Program-made: the position numbers and the translations under genes
In this document: in pieces, positions 36,358 to 45,717 of the stretch
How positions within the stretch are numbered: the stretch's first letter is position 1
Layout of the letters: the number at the start of each line of letters is the position of its first letter
Notes under the pieces: model-generated
Told to the model about the DNA's origin: nothing
Database searches by the model: none
The model's input: the letters and a program-made list of their open reading frames with translations, nothing else
DNA from: Pseudomonas bubulae
Lineage (GTDB): Bacteria > Pseudomonadota > Gammaproteobacteria > Pseudomonadales > Pseudomonadaceae
Direction: 5' to 3'
NCBI RefSeq assembly: GCF_900618535.1
Contig: NZ_UYJA01000003.1
Location: 620,001-684,000 of the forward strand
Length of the DNA stretch: 64,000 bases

Positions 36358-36442
36358 GCGGATGTGGTGGAATTGGTAGACACACTGGATTTAGGTTCCA
36401 GCGCCGCAAGGTGTGAGAGTTCGAGTCTCTCCGTCCGCACCA
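36358..36442 (+). tRNA. tRNA-Leu (TAG)
   Basis: An 85-base class II tRNA with a long variable arm (GCGCCGCAAGGTGT region), anticodon TAG in GGATTTAGGTTCC, acceptor GCGGATG paired with CGTCCGC (G-T pair allowed), and encoded CCA. Confidence 0.95.
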
Positions 36443-36453
36443 AATTTTGATAG

Positions 36454-36475
36454 AGCCGCTTGTAGCGGCTTTTTC
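36454..36475 (+). terminator. Hairpin with T run after tRNA-Leu
   Basis: AGCCGCT (36454-36460) and AGCGGCT (36464-36470) with TTTTT after. It lies inside the tRNA cluster, so it may reduce transcription of the last tRNA-His. Confidence 0.6.
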
Positions 36476-36527
36476 TTTGGTTGTAACTGTCGGCTTCCAG
36501 GAGCAGGCAGCGTTGTAAGCGCACTAT

Positions 36528-36604
36528 GGTGGGCGTAGCTCAGTTGGTAGAGCACGGGATTGTGACTCCCGTTGTCGAGGGTTCGATCCCCTTCGTCCAC
36601 CCCA
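36528..36604 (+). tRNA. tRNA-His (GTG), copy 2
   Basis: Exact duplicate of the tRNA-His at 36225, including the extra 5' G and encoded CCA. I recall the Arg-His-Leu-His order as conserved at this place in other Pseudomonas. Confidence 0.95.
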
Positions 36605-36963
36605 TATTAAAAGAAAACGCCAGACTAACCCTCTGGCGTTTTTTTGTATCTGCGGTTTGAGAATCGCATATAGGGGTGTCGTTCGGCGCCTTGTTTCCCG
36701 CATGCTTAGCGTCCTCTGTGATTTGTGTGACAATGCGCGCAGATCGGGGTAGCTCCAAAGGCTGCCCGTTATCGCCAATTGATCAGTGCAGTCTTCTATC
36801 TATATAGAAGGCGAGGCGGATGGCTGCTTTTACTTAATTTCTGTCGGCCGTTTCTTAGGGTGTTTGCGGTAGGGTGACTTCTTGAGTTTGACCCACTAGA
36901 ATGCTTGCCCTTGATTATGGGGTCGGAAACGGCCGGCTAATGTCTGTGCAACGAGGAATATCC
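36605..36963. other. Intergenic region between tRNA-His and tig
   Basis: About 360 bases with the terminator of the tRNA operon at 36616-36645, a short palindrome CTTCTATCTATATAGAAG at 36793-36810, and a TAGAAT box at 36897-36902 that could be the tig -10. No well-spaced -35 is obvious and I see no gene. Confidence 0.55.
36616..36645 (+). terminator. Terminator of the tRNA cluster
   Basis: AACGCCAG (36616-36623) and CTGGCGTT (36633-36640) with a run of seven T ending the stem. Confidence 0.9.
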
Positions 36964-38274
36964 ATGCAAGTTTCTGTTGAAAATACTTCCGCTCTTGAGC
37001 GTCGCATGACCATTGGCGTGCCAGCTGAGCGTATTGAGGCTGAAGTCAACAAGCGTCTGCAACAGACTGCCCAAAAGGCCAAGATCCCGGGCTTCCGTCC
37101 AGGCAAGGTGCCAATGAGCGTAATCCGTCAGCGTTACGAAGCTGATGCGCGCCAGGAAGCGCTGGGCAATGTAGTCCAGTCTTCGTTCTACGAAGCTGTG
37201 GTTGAGCAGAAGCTGAACCCGGCTGGTGCTCCTTCGATCGAGCCTAAGGTTTTCGAAAAAGGCAAAGATCTGGAATACGTTGCTACTTTCGAAGTATTCC
37301 CTGAATTCGAAGTGACCGGTCTGGACACCATCGCTATCGAGCGCCTGAGCGCCGAAGTGGCTGATGCCGACCTGGACAAGATGCTGGACGTGCTGCGCAA
37401 GCAGAACACCCGCTTTGAAGTGACTGACCGTGCTGCCCAGAACGATGATCAGCTGAACATCGATTTCGTTGGCAAGGTAGACGGCGAAGTGTTCGCTGGC
37501 GGCTCCGCCACCGGTACTCAGCTGGTGCTGGGTTCGGGCCGCATGATTCCTGGCTTTGAAGAAGGCCTGGTAGGCGCCAAAGCCGGTGAAGAGCGCGTTC
37601 TGAAACTGACTTTCCCTGCTGACTACCAGAATCTGGACCTGGCTGGCAAAGAAGCCGAGTTCACCGTAACCGTGAACACTGTTTCCGAGCCTAAGCTGCC
37701 AGAGCTGAACGAAGAGTTCTTCGCCCAGTTCGGTATCAAGGAAACCGGTCTGGAAGGCTTCCGCGCCGAAGTTCGCAAGAACATGGAGCGTGAACTGCGT
37801 CAGGCCATCAAGTCCAAGGTCAAGAACCAGGTAATGGACGGCCTGCTGGCTGCCAACCCGATCGAAGTGCCGAAGTCGCTGCTGGCCAACGAAGTTGACC
37901 GTCTGCGCGTGCAGGCTGTTCAGCAGTTCGGTGGTAACATCAAGCCTGATCAACTGCCGGCAGAGCTGTTCGAAGAGCAAGCCAACCGCCGTGTAGTGCT
38001 GGGTCTGATCGTGGCTGAAGTGGTCAAGCAGTTCGACCTCAAGCCTGACGAAGATCGCGTTCGCGAAATGATTCAGGAAATGGCTTCCGCTTACCAGGAG
38101 CCAGAGCAGGTTGTAGCCTGGTACTACAAAAACGACGCGCAATTGAACGAGGTTCGTTCGGTTGTGCTGGAAGAGCAAGTTGTGGATACTGTTCTGCAGA
38201 AGGCCAAGGTGACCGATAAAGCGGTCTCTTACGAAGAAGCTGTCAAGCCGGTGGAAGCTCCACAAGCCGACTGA
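36964..38274 (+). CDS. tig: Trigger factor
   Basis: Ribosome-associated chaperone and peptidyl-prolyl isomerase, 436 residues. The ribosome-binding loop [12 protein letters not shown] is near residue 43; the FKBP-type isomerase domain (about 150-245) has [15 protein letters not shown] and [16 protein letters not shown]; the C-terminal arms follow. ATG 36964 has AGGAATATCC upstream and the usual N-terminus MQVSVENTS; an earlier start at 36901 is rejected. First gene of the conserved tig-clpP-clpX-lon group. Confidence 0.96.
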   Translation: MQVSVENTSALERRMTIGVPAERIEAEVNKRLQQTAQKAKIPGFRPGKVPMSVIRQRYEADARQEALGNVVQSSFYEAVVEQKLNPAGAPSIEPKVFEKGKDLEYVATFEVFPEFEVTGLDTIAIERLSAEVADADLDKMLDVLRKQNTRFEVTDRAAQNDDQLNIDFVGKVDGEVFAGGSATGTQLVLGSGRMIPGFEEGLVGAKAGEERVLKLTFPADYQNLDLAGKEAEFTVTVNTVSEPKLPELNEEFFAQFGIKETGLEGFRAEVRKNMERELRQAIKSKVKNQVMDGLLAANPIEVPKSLLANEVDRLRVQAVQQFGGNIKPDQLPAELFEEQANRRVVLGLIVAEVVKQFDLKPDEDRVREMIQEMASAYQEPEQVVAWYYKNDAQLNEVRSVVLEEQVVDTVLQKAKVTDKAVSYEEAVKPVEAPQAD

Positions 38275-38300
38275 TTTCTGACTCGTTAGAAAACACAACC

Positions 38301-38325
38301 ATAAGCCAGCCTCGAGCTGGCTTAT
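38301..38325 (+). other. Hairpin between tig and clpP
   Basis: ATAAGCCAGC (38301-38310) and GCTGGCTTAT (38316-38325) pair perfectly around a 5-base loop. No T run follows, so this looks like an attenuator, processing or mRNA-stabilising hairpin rather than a full terminator. Confidence 0.55.
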
Positions 38326-38364
38326 GCGTATCCAGACAAGACTATTTGGGAGTGACTGCCGGAC

Positions 38365-39006
38365 ATGTCCCGCAATTCTTATATTCAGCAGAACTCTGAT
38401 ATCCACGCCGCTGGCGGCCTGGTCCCGATGGTTGTCGAGCAGTCCGCTCGTGGCGAACGCGCTTACGACATCTACTCGCGCCTCCTGAAGGAGCGAATCA
38501 TCTTCCTGGTCGGCCCCGTAGAAGACTACATGGCCAACCTGGTGGCTGCGCAGCTGCTGTTCCTTGAAGCCGAGAACCCGGACAAGGACATCCACCTGTA
38601 CATCAACTCGCCGGGCGGTTCGGTGACTGCAGGCATGTCGATCTACGACACCATGCAATTCATCAAGCCTGACGTGTCGACCATCTGCATCGGCCAGGCC
38701 TGCAGCATGGGTGCCTTCCTGTTGGCTGGTGGCGCACCGGGCAAGCGTCACTGCCTGCCGAACTCGCGCATGATGATTCACCAGCCACTGGGCGGTTTCC
38801 AGGGCCAGGCGTCGGATATCGACATTCATGCCAAGGAAATCCTCAACATCCGTCACCGTTTGAACTCGCTGCTGGCTCACCACACGGGCCAGACTCTCGA
38901 AACCATCGAGCGCGACACCGAGCGTGACAACTTCATGAGCGCCGAGCGTGCAGCCGAATACGGTTTGATCGACTCTGTGTTCAGCAAGCGTCAAATGCCC
39001 GCTTAA
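38365..39006 (+). CDS. clpP: ATP-dependent Clp protease proteolytic subunit
   Basis: Serine peptidase forming the ClpP tetradecamer, 213 residues. The catalytic Ser is residue 114 in GQACSMGAF and the His is residue 139 in MMIHQPLGG; the Asp lies in the RDTERDNFM segment. The short N-terminal propeptide is cleaved in the family. It partners with ClpX encoded next, and probably ClpA elsewhere. Confidence 0.96.
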   Translation: MSRNSYIQQNSDIHAAGGLVPMVVEQSARGERAYDIYSRLLKERIIFLVGPVEDYMANLVAAQLLFLEAENPDKDIHLYINSPGGSVTAGMSIYDTMQFIKPDVSTICIGQACSMGAFLLAGGAPGKRHCLPNSRMMIHQPLGGFQGQASDIDIHAKEILNIRHRLNSLLAHHTGQTLETIERDTERDNFMSAERAAEYGLIDSVFSKRQMPA

Positions 39007-39042
39007 GCAGCTCAAATGTGGGTGGTTGGGTTAACCGACCAC

Positions 39043-39066
39043 CTGCGGGCTTGAAAAAGCCCGCAG
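39043..39066 (+). other. GAAA-capped hairpin between clpP and clpX
   Basis: CTGCGGGCTT and AAGCCCGCAG form a perfect 10-bp stem closed by a GAAA tetraloop. It ends 46 bases before clpX, and a T run is lacking, so partial termination or RNase processing that sets the clpP to clpX ratio is more likely than full termination. Confidence 0.55.
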
Positions 39067-39112
39067 TTGCCTTCATCTTGTGTTGCAAGCCTATCGGATT
39101 TGGATCGATCGA

Positions 39113-40396
39113 ATGACTGACACCCGCAACGGCGAGGACAACGGCAAATTGCTCTATTGCTCCTTCTGTGGCAAAAGCCAGCATGAAGTGCGCAAATTGA
39201 TTGCCGGCCCCTCGGTCTTTATCTGCGACGAATGCGTTGACCTGTGCAATGACATCATCCGTGAGGAGGTGCAGGAAGCCCAGGCCGAGAGCAGCGCGCA
39301 TAAATTACCATCGCCAAAAGAAATCAGCGGCATCCTTGATCAATACGTCATTGGTCAGGAGCGTGCCAAAAAGGTTTTGGCTGTAGCGGTGTACAACCAC
39401 TACAAGCGCCTCAACCAGCGTGACAAGAAAAACGACGACGTCGAACTCGGCAAGAGCAACATCCTGCTGATCGGCCCTACCGGTTCGGGTAAGACCCTGC
39501 TGGCAGAAACCCTTGCACGCCTGTTGAATGTACCTTTCACCATCGCTGACGCAACCACGCTGACTGAAGCCGGTTACGTAGGCGAAGATGTTGAAAACAT
39601 CATTCAGAAGCTGCTGCAGAAATGCGATTACGACGTAGAAAAAGCCCAGATGGGCATTGTCTACATCGATGAAATCGACAAGATTTCGCGCAAGTCTGAC
39701 AACCCTTCGATTACCCGTGATGTTTCCGGTGAAGGTGTGCAGCAGGCATTGCTCAAGCTGATCGAAGGTACCGTGGCTTCCGTACCGCCTCAAGGCGGCC
39801 GCAAGCACCCGCAGCAGGAGTTCTTGCAGGTTGATACCCGCAACATCCTGTTTATCTGCGGTGGTGCGTTCTCGGGCCTTGAGAAGGTTGTACAGGCTCG
39901 CTCGACTCGCGGCGGCATCGGCTTCAGTGCCGAAGTGCGCAGCAAGGAAGAGGGCAAGAAGGTTGGCGAATCCCTGCGTGAAGTCGAGCCTGACGATCTG
40001 GTCAAGTTTGGCCTGATCCCGGAATTCGTGGGTCGTCTGCCTGTGCTGGCAACCCTGGACGAGCTGGACGAGGCTGCCTTGATGCAGATCCTCACCGAAC
40101 CGAAGAACGCCTTGACCAAGCAGTACGGCAAGCTGTTCGAGATGGAAGGTGTAGATCTTGAGTTCCGTGCCGACGCCTTGAAGGCCGTGGCCAAGCGTGC
40201 TCTGGAGCGCAAAACGGGCGCTCGTGGCCTGCGTTCGATTCTTGAAGGCGTGCTGCTCGACACAATGTATGAAATCCCCTCGCAATCCGAGGTGAGTAAA
40301 GTTGTGATCGACGAAAGCGTTATAGAAGGCAAGTCCAAGCCGTTGTTGATCTATGAAAACAACGAAGCGACTGCCAAGGTTGCACCTGACGCGTAA
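39113..40396 (+). CDS. clpX: ATP-dependent Clp protease ATP-binding subunit ClpX
   Basis: AAA+ unfoldase of 427 residues. The N-terminal zinc-binding domain has CSFCGK...CDECVDLC (about residues 15-40). Walker A GPTGSGKT is near 120, Walker B VYIDEIDK near 185, and the IGF-type loop that docks into ClpP is seen as GGIGFSAE near 265. ATG 39113 gives the family N-terminus [11 protein letters not shown]; a TTG at 39080 extends the frame but is not needed. Confidence 0.96.
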   Translation: MTDTRNGEDNGKLLYCSFCGKSQHEVRKLIAGPSVFICDECVDLCNDIIREEVQEAQAESSAHKLPSPKEISGILDQYVIGQERAKKVLAVAVYNHYKRLNQRDKKNDDVELGKSNILLIGPTGSGKTLLAETLARLLNVPFTIADATTLTEAGYVGEDVENIIQKLLQKCDYDVEKAQMGIVYIDEIDKISRKSDNPSITRDVSGEGVQQALLKLIEGTVASVPPQGGRKHPQQEFLQVDTRNILFICGGAFSGLEKVVQARSTRGGIGFSAEVRSKEEGKKVGESLREVEPDDLVKFGLIPEFVGRLPVLATLDELDEAALMQILTEPKNALTKQYGKLFEMEGVDLEFRADALKAVAKRALERKTGARGLRSILEGVLLDTMYEIPSQSEVSKVVIDESVIEGKSKPLLIYENNEATAKVAPDA

Positions 40397-40430
40397 ATGT
40401 AATGCTGGCATTCCACATTGCGTGTTAAAG

Positions 40431-40457
40431 AAGGGGCCTTCGGGCCCCTTTGTTTTT
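40431..40457 (+). terminator. Terminator after clpX
   Basis: AAGGGGCC, a TTCG tetraloop and GGCCCCTT followed by TGTTTTT. It separates clpX from lon. Confidence 0.9.
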
Positions 40458-40471
40458 CCTGTCGTTCAACG

Positions 40472-40500
40472 CTTGTTTTTTTTCAAGACTGCCCCCATCT
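40472..40500 (+). promoter_or_regulatory. Candidate sigma-32 heat-shock promoter of lon
   Basis: CTTGTTT (40472-40478), a 14-base spacer and CCCCATCT (40493-40500) agree well with the sigma-32 pattern CTTGAAA-N11-16-CCCCATnT. The inferred start is about 50 bases before the lon ATG and just after the clpX terminator. Confidence 0.7.
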
Positions 40501-40558
40501 TGGCTTCAAGCTTACATCCATCTGATTACGGCCTTATGGCCGCCGTAGAGGCGAAATC

Positions 40559-42955
40559 ATGAAGACAACCATCGAATTGCCTCTCCTGCCGTTGCGTGAT
40601 GTTGTTGTGTATCCGCACATGGTGATCCCACTGTTCGTGGGACGCGAGAAGTCGATCGAGGCCCTTGAGGCTGCGATGACGGGCGACAAGCAAATTTTGC
40701 TGTTGGCTCAAAAGAATCCGGCTGACGACGATCCGGGCGAAGACGCCCTGTATCGCGTCGGTACCATTGCAACTGTACTGCAACTGCTCAAGCTCCCGGA
40801 CGGCACGGTCAAAGTGCTGGTTGAGGGTGAGCAACGCGGTGCGGTTGAGCATTTTGGTCAGGCAGATGGTTATCTGAGTGCCGAAGTCTCCCTGATTGAC
40901 GAAGTGGCTGCCCCGGATCGCGAATCCGAGGTCTTTGTGCGCAGCCTGCTTTCGCAGTTCGAGCAATACGTGCAACTGGGCAAAAAAGTCCCGGCCGAGG
41001 TTCTGTCATCGCTTAACAGCATTGACGAGCCAAGCCGTCTGGTCGATACCATGGCTGCCCATATGGCACTCAAGATCGAGCAGAAGCAGGAAATCCTCGA
41101 AATCATCGATCTGCAGGCCCGTGTCGAGCACGTTCTGGCCCTGCTGGATGCCGAGATCGACTTGCTGCAAGTCGAAAAGCGCATCCGTGGCCGCGTCAAA
41201 AAGCAAATGGAGCGCAGCCAGCGCGAGTACTACCTGAATGAGCAGATGAAGGCCATTCAGAAAGAGCTGGGTGATGGTGACGAAGGTCACAATGAAATCG
41301 AAGAGCTGAAAAAACGCATCGATGCTGCCGGTTTGCCGAAAGATGCAATGGCCAAGGCCCAGGCGGAGCTGAACAAGCTCAAGCAAATGTCGCCAATGTC
41401 CGCAGAAGCCACCGTGGTGCGCTCCTACATCGACTGGCTGGTGCAGGTGCCGTGGAAGGCTCAGAGCAAGGTGCGCCTGGATCTCAAGCGTGCTGAAGAC
41501 ATTCTGGACGCAGATCACTACGGTCTGGACGAAGTCAAAGAGCGGATTCTCGAATATCTTGCCGTGCAAAAGCGTGTGAAGAAAATTCGTGGCCCGGTTC
41601 TTTGCCTGGTCGGTCCACCGGGTGTAGGCAAAACCTCGCTTGCTGAGTCCATTGCCCACGCAACAAACCGCAAATTTGTGCGTATGGCCTTGGGTGGCGT
41701 GCGTGACGAAGCGGAAATTCGTGGCCATCGCCGTACGTACATCGGTTCGATGCCAGGAAGATTGATTCAAAAGATGACCAAGGTTGGTGTGCGCAACCCG
41801 CTGTTCCTGCTTGATGAAATCGACAAGATGGGCAGTGACATGCGCGGCGATCCGGCGTCTGCACTGCTTGAAGTGCTCGATCCCGAGCAGAACCACAATT
41901 TCAACGACCATTACCTCGAGGTTGATTACGACCTGTCCGATGTGATGTTCCTGTGTACGTCCAACTCGATGAACATCCCGCCAGCCTTGCTGGACCGGAT
42001 GGAAGTCATTCGTCTGCCTGGCTACACCGAAGACGAAAAAATCAACATTGCTGTCAAATACCTGGCCCCGAAACAAATTGAAGCCAATGGCTTGAAGAAG
42101 GGCGAGCTGGCATTTGATAACGAAGCCATCCGCGACATGATCCGCTACTACACCCGGGAAGCCGGTGTGCGGGGCCTTGAGCGCCAGATTGCGAAGATCT
42201 GCCGCAAGGCGGTCAAAGAGCATGCGCTGGAAAAACGCTTTGCGGTCACCGTCACGCCGGAGCTACTTGAGCACTTTTTGGGCGTAAGAAAATTCAGCTA
42301 CGGTTTGGCTGAAGTTCAGGACCAGATCGGTCAAGTGACCGGCCTGGCCTGGACCCAGGTGGGTGGCGAGTTGTTGACCATTGAAGCGGCCGTTGTTCCT
42401 GGCAAAGGCCAGTTGATCAAGACCGGTTCACTGGGCGACGTGATGGTAGAGTCCATCACCGCTGCATTGACGGTGGTGCGCAGCCGCGCCAAGAGCCTGG
42501 GTATCCCGTTGGATTTCCACGAAAAACGCGATATTCACATTCACATGCCCGAAGGCGCTACGCCTAAAGATGGCCCTAGTGCTGGCGTGGGAATGTGTAC
42601 TGCCCTGGTCTCTGCATTGACCCTGATTCCGGTACGCGCCGATGTTGCCATGACCGGTGAAATTACCCTTCGTGGTCAGGTGTTGGCGATTGGTGGCCTG
42701 AAGGAAAAATTACTTGCTGCTCACCGTGGTGGCATCAAAACTGTAATTATTCCCGAAGAGAACGTTCGTGACCTGAAGGAAATTCCTGACAACATCAAAC
42801 AGGATCTTCAGATTAAACCGGTTAAATGGATTGACGAAGTCCTGCAAATTGCGCTGCAATACGCCCCGGAGCCCTTGCCGGATGTGGCTCCCGAGATTGT
42901 TGCCAAGGACGACAAACGAGAATCTGACTCTAAGGAAAGAATTAGCACGCATTAA
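40559..42955 (+). CDS. lon: ATP-dependent protease Lon
   Basis: Homohexameric AAA+ serine protease, 798 residues. The N-terminal LON substrate domain covers about 8-200 ([15 protein letters not shown]), the ATPase has Walker [10 protein letters not shown] near 358 and LLDEIDKMG near 420, and the C-terminal peptidase has the Ser-Lys dyad in GPSAGVGM (Ser near residue 680) with Lys in [10 protein letters not shown] near 722. The intact dyad indicates an active protease. Control by heat shock is suggested by the promoter at 40472. Confidence 0.97.
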   Translation: MKTTIELPLLPLRDVVVYPHMVIPLFVGREKSIEALEAAMTGDKQILLLAQKNPADDDPGEDALYRVGTIATVLQLLKLPDGTVKVLVEGEQRGAVEHFGQADGYLSAEVSLIDEVAAPDRESEVFVRSLLSQFEQYVQLGKKVPAEVLSSLNSIDEPSRLVDTMAAHMALKIEQKQEILEIIDLQARVEHVLALLDAEIDLLQVEKRIRGRVKKQMERSQREYYLNEQMKAIQKELGDGDEGHNEIEELKKRIDAAGLPKDAMAKAQAELNKLKQMSPMSAEATVVRSYIDWLVQVPWKAQSKVRLDLKRAEDILDADHYGLDEVKERILEYLAVQKRVKKIRGPVLCLVGPPGVGKTSLAESIAHATNRKFVRMALGGVRDEAEIRGHRRTYIGSMPGRLIQKMTKVGVRNPLFLLDEIDKMGSDMRGDPASALLEVLDPEQNHNFNDHYLEVDYDLSDVMFLCTSNSMNIPPALLDRMEVIRLPGYTEDEKINIAVKYLAPKQIEANGLKKGELAFDNEAIRDMIRYYTREAGVRGLERQIAKICRKAVKEHALEKRFAVTVTPELLEHFLGVRKFSYGLAEVQDQIGQVTGLAWTQVGGELLTIEAAVVPGKGQLIKTGSLGDVMVESITAALTVVRSRAKSLGIPLDFHEKRDIHIHMPEGATPKDGPSAGVGMCTALVSALTLIPVRADVAMTGEITLRGQVLAIGGLKEKLLAAHRGGIKTVIIPEENVRDLKEIPDNIKQDLQIKPVKWIDEVLQIALQYAPEPLPDVAPEIVAKDDKRESDSKERISTH

Positions 42956-42979
42956 TACGGATTCGCCTGACGGGCTTTC

Positions 42980-43008
42980 TTGACGCTTTTTAGAGCCCTT
43001 GTTATAAA
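42980..43008 (+). promoter_or_regulatory. Sigma-70 promoter of hupB
   Basis: TTGACG (42980-42985), a 17-base spacer and TATAAA (43003-43008). The inferred transcript start is about 90 bases before the hupB GTG. Confidence 0.8.
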
Positions 43009-43103
43009 GCGGCTCTATAAGTGTCCGTAAGTGCTTCAGCAGTCGTTTTGCTTTTACCAAAAAACTTTAGAAACATACTCAGACAGATATAAGGGGACTT
43101 AGA

Positions 43104-43376
43104 GTGAACAAGTCGGAACTGATTGATGCTATCGCTGCATCTGCTGATATCCCGAAAGCTGCAGCTGGCCGTGCGCTGGACGCAGTAATCGAATCCGTCA
43201 CTGGCGCTCTTAAGGCTGGCGACTCTGTGGTACTGGTTGGTTTTGGTACTTTCTCTGTAACCGATCGTCCTGCCCGTATTGGTCGTAACCCACAGACCGG
43301 TAAAACGCTGGAAATTCCTGCTGCCAAAAAGCCAGGCTTCAAAGCCGGTAAAGCACTGAAAGAAGCGGTTAACTAA
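43104..43376 (+). CDS. hupB: DNA-binding protein HU-beta
   Basis: Nucleoid protein of 90 residues. The DNA-wrapping arm region [22 protein letters not shown] is described here as residues about 46-67, with the conserved Pro that intercalates in RNPQTG. It starts with GTG 43104 behind AGGGGACTTAG, a start I recall as usual for Pseudomonas hupB. It lies between lon and ppiD, has its own strong promoter, and is followed by the tRNA-like sequence and a terminator. Confidence 0.96.
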   Translation: MNKSELIDAIAASADIPKAAAGRALDAVIESVTGALKAGDSVVLVGFGTFSVTDRPARIGRNPQTGKTLEIPAAKKPGFKAGKALKEAVN

Positions 43377-43430
43377 GTTTCTGTAACACCTTTTACCCAA
43401 CCGGGTCAGGCGCACGCCAGGCTTGGCAGC

Positions 43431-43507
43431 GGAGCGGTAGTGCAATCGGTGGCAACATCGATGTGTCACGCCGGGGGTCGCGGGTTCGAGCCCGGTCCGC
43501 TCCGCCA
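43431..43507 (+). pseudogene. Degenerate tRNA-Asp-like sequence (anticodon GTC)
   Basis: A 77-base sequence with a perfect tRNA-Asp acceptor stem (GGAGCGG with CCGCTCC), G discriminator, encoded CCA and a GTGTCAC anticodon loop giving GTC. Its stems are damaged: two mismatches in the D stem (C-C, G-A), an A-C mismatch plus two G-T pairs in the anticodon stem, and a G-G mismatch in the T stem. Loop base 32 is G instead of the usual pyrimidine. About eleven or twelve bases differ from the Pseudomonas tRNA-Asp I remember. A terminator follows directly, so it would be transcribed with hupB. Likely a tRNA pseudogene or tRNA-like 3' end, not a working tRNA. Confidence 0.7.
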
Positions 43508-43515
43508 GTTACGAG

Positions 43516-43543
43516 AAGGCGCATCCTCGGATGCGCCTTTCTT
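43516..43543 (+). terminator. Terminator after hupB and the tRNA-like sequence
   Basis: AAGGCGCATCC and GGATGCGCCTT form a strong stem, followed by a TTTCTTC tract. Confidence 0.8.
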
Positions 43544-43605
43544 CTATCCGGACTCTACCCACGCTCCACGGTTGCTCATTATGCAAGACCGTTTCTGGGG
43601 GAAGC

Positions 43606-45477
43606 ATGCTGCAAAATATCAGGGACAATTCACAAGGCTGGATTGCCAAGACCATCATCGGTGTCATCGTCGCGTTAATGGCGTTGACCGGTTTCGATGC
43701 CATTTTTCAAGCCACCTCTACCAGCCAGGATGCTGCCAAGGTTAACGGTGAAGAAATCACCCAGGTTGAACTGAGCCAGGCCGTCGATATGCAACGCCGG
43801 CAGCTGCTGCAGCAGTTGGGCAAGGATTTCGACTCGTCGTTGCTGGATGAAAAAATGCTGCGTGAAGCGGCCCTCAAAGGGTTGATCGATCGCAAGCTGT
43901 TGCTGCAAGGCGCCAAAGACGCGAAGTTTTCGTTTTCTGAAGCCGCTTTGGACCAAGTCATTCTGTTGACTCCTGAATTTCAGGAAGACGGCAAATTCAG
44001 CCCTGAGCGTTTCGACCAGGTGATCCGTCAACTGGGTTACGGTCGCTTGCAGTTCCGTAACATGCTGGGCGAAGAAATGCTGATTGGTCAGCTGCGTGCC
44101 GGTCTGGCGGGCAGTGGTTTCGTGACCGACGAACAGGTGAATGCGTTCGCCCGTCTTGAGAAACAAACTCGTGATTTCGCTTCGCTGAACATCAAGGCCG
44201 ACCCGGCTGCGGTGAAACTGAGCGATGACGAAATCAAGGCTTACTACGACGAGCACGCCAAGGAATTCATGACCCCTGATCAGGTCGTGATCGACTATAT
44301 CGAGTTGAAGAAATCTTCTTTCTTTGACCAGGTAGCCGTGAAGGATGATGAGCTTCAAGCGTTGTATCAAAAGGAAATCGCCAACCTGGCCGAACAGCGC
44401 CGCGCTGCGCATATCCTGATCGAAGTGAACGACAAGGTCAGCGACGAGCAGGCCAAAGCCAAGATCGCCGAGATTCAGCAGCGTCTGGCCAAAGGTGAAA
44501 GCTTCGAAGCTCTGGCCAAGGAGTTCTCCCAGGATCCGGGTTCGGCTGCCAATGGCGGTGACCTGGGCTTCGCAGGCCCTGGTGTTTACGATCCTGTGTT
44601 CGAAACGGCTGTTTACGGGTTGAAGCAGGACCAGGTTTCGGAGCCGGTACGCACCAGCTTCGGTTATCACCTGATCAAGCTGCTGGGTGTTGAAGCACCT
44701 GAAGTGCCGAGCTTTGCCAGCCTGAAAGACAAGCTGACCCATGACCTGAAAACCCAGCAGGTTGAACGCCTGTTTGTCGATGCAACCAAGCAATTGGAAG
44801 ACTCGGCATTTGAAGCGTCCGATCTGGCTCAGCCAGCTCAAGAGCTTAAGCTGACTGTGCATACCTCTGCGCCATTTGGTCGTGAGGGGGGCGAGGGTGT
44901 CACCGCCAATCGCGCTGTGATTCAGGCCGCATTCAGCACCGAAGTGATGGATGAGGGCGCGAACAGTACAGCCCTGGAGCTGGACCCTGAGACCGTAGTG
45001 GTGTTGCGCGTCAAGGAGCACCGCAAGCCTGAGCAGTTGCCGCTGGAGGCTGTTGCCTCGAGCATTCGTGCGCAACTGGTCAAGGAGCACGCCAGTGCTG
45101 CGGCCAAAACCCGTGCTGAAGAAATCATCAAGGAGCTGCGCGATGGCAAACTGCCGTTGAACCAGCCGGTTGATGGTCAGGCGTGGAAGGTCCAGGAAGC
45201 GGTTGCCCGTGGTCAGGAAGGTATTGATCCTGCCGTCCTGCAAGCGGTATTCCGCATGCCGAAACCTGCAGCCAAGGACAAGCCGACATTCAGCAGTGTC
45301 ACCCTGGCAGATGGCACTGTGGTTGTATTGCGTTTGAACGGCGTCAACGATGCAGTAGCGCCGACTGAAGAAGAGAAAGCGTCGTATCGCCGCTTCCTCG
45401 CTTCGCGTGTTGGCCAGCAAGACTTTGCTGCCTACCGCAAGCAGTTGGAAAACGAAGCCAAGGTTGAGCGCTACTAA
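43606..45477 (+). CDS. ppiD: Periplasmic folding chaperone PpiD
   Basis: Inner-membrane-anchored SurA/PpiD-type chaperone, 623 residues. One membrane helix near residues 13-33 (AKTIIGVIVALMALTGF) is followed by a SurA-like N domain and a parvulin domain at about 265-365 (RAAHILIEVNDKVSDEQAKA, SQDPGSAANGGDLGF). In E. coli PpiD sits by the SecYEG exit and helps newly exported proteins. ATG 43606 is preceded by GGGGGAAGC; a longer frame from 43531 would disrupt the cytoplasmic N-terminus MLQNIRDNSQGW. Confidence 0.94.
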   Translation: MLQNIRDNSQGWIAKTIIGVIVALMALTGFDAIFQATSTSQDAAKVNGEEITQVELSQAVDMQRRQLLQQLGKDFDSSLLDEKMLREAALKGLIDRKLLLQGAKDAKFSFSEAALDQVILLTPEFQEDGKFSPERFDQVIRQLGYGRLQFRNMLGEEMLIGQLRAGLAGSGFVTDEQVNAFARLEKQTRDFASLNIKADPAAVKLSDDEIKAYYDEHAKEFMTPDQVVIDYIELKKSSFFDQVAVKDDELQALYQKEIANLAEQRRAAHILIEVNDKVSDEQAKAKIAEIQQRLAKGESFEALAKEFSQDPGSAANGGDLGFAGPGVYDPVFETAVYGLKQDQVSEPVRTSFGYHLIKLLGVEAPEVPSFASLKDKLTHDLKTQQVERLFVDATKQLEDSAFEASDLAQPAQELKLTVHTSAPFGREGGEGVTANRAVIQAAFSTEVMDEGANSTALELDPETVVVLRVKEHRKPEQLPLEAVASSIRAQLVKEHASAAAKTRAEEIIKELRDGKLPLNQPVDGQAWKVQEAVARGQEGIDPAVLQAVFRMPKPAAKDKPTFSSVTLADGTVVVLRLNGVNDAVAPTEEEKASYRRFLASRVGQQDFAAYRKQLENEAKVERY

Positions 45478-45494
45478 GTTCAGCCTGCTTCGCT

Positions 45495-45527
45495 AAAAAT
45501 GGCCGCTCATTGAGCGGCCATTTTTTT
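45495..45527 (+). terminator. Terminator after ppiD
   Basis: AAAATGGCCGCTCA and TGAGCGGCCATTTT with seven T. Perfect hairpin with a short loop. Confidence 0.9.
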
Positions 45528-45541
45528 GCGCTGGTTTTTTT

Positions 45542-45626
45542 GTGGGAGCGGGCTTGCTCGCGATGGCATCCATGCGCTCTGTCTGACGTATCGCGTCGTT
45601 TGTTTCGCGGGCAAGCCCGCCCCCAC
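45542..45626. repeat. Paired inverted REP elements
   Basis: GTGGGAGCGGGCTTGCTCGCGA at 45542-45563 faces TCGCGGGCAAGCCCGCCCCCAC at 45605-45626; the second arm carries two substitutions. It sits between two terminators in the convergent ppiD-fabI gap. Confidence 0.88.
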
Positions 45627-45655
45627 AGATCATCTCCCAGAGATTGTCGCGAGGC

Positions 45656-45695
45656 AAAAAAACGCCCGATGCAATCTCTGCACCGGGCGTTTTTG
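45656..45695 (-). terminator. Terminator of fabI
   Basis: On the minus strand AAAAACGCCCGGTGCAGAG and its partner ending CGGGCGTTTTTTT form a stable hairpin with a T run, 22 bases after the fabI stop. Confidence 0.85.
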
Positions 45696-45717
45696 AGTAG
45701 CGCTTGTAACGAAGGGT

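Noticed and set aside
36108..36604. tRNA cluster as an integration site for a mobile element
   Set aside because: No integrase, direct repeat of a tRNA 3' end or foreign genes are found next to it; the neighbours are core genes.
36793..36810. Palindrome CTTCTATCTATATAGAAG as an operator of tig
   Set aside because: Only 7 base pairs with an A/T-rich loop and no supporting second copy; kept as a note in the intergenic entry.
36937..39015. 692-codon minus-strand frame opposite tig and clpP
   Set aside because: Antisense shadow of two conserved genes; no ribosome site or domain.
25071..45626. Spaced palindromic repeats that might suggest a CRISPR array
   Set aside because: They are isolated REP doublets in separate intergenic gaps, with no regular spacer pattern and no cas genes.
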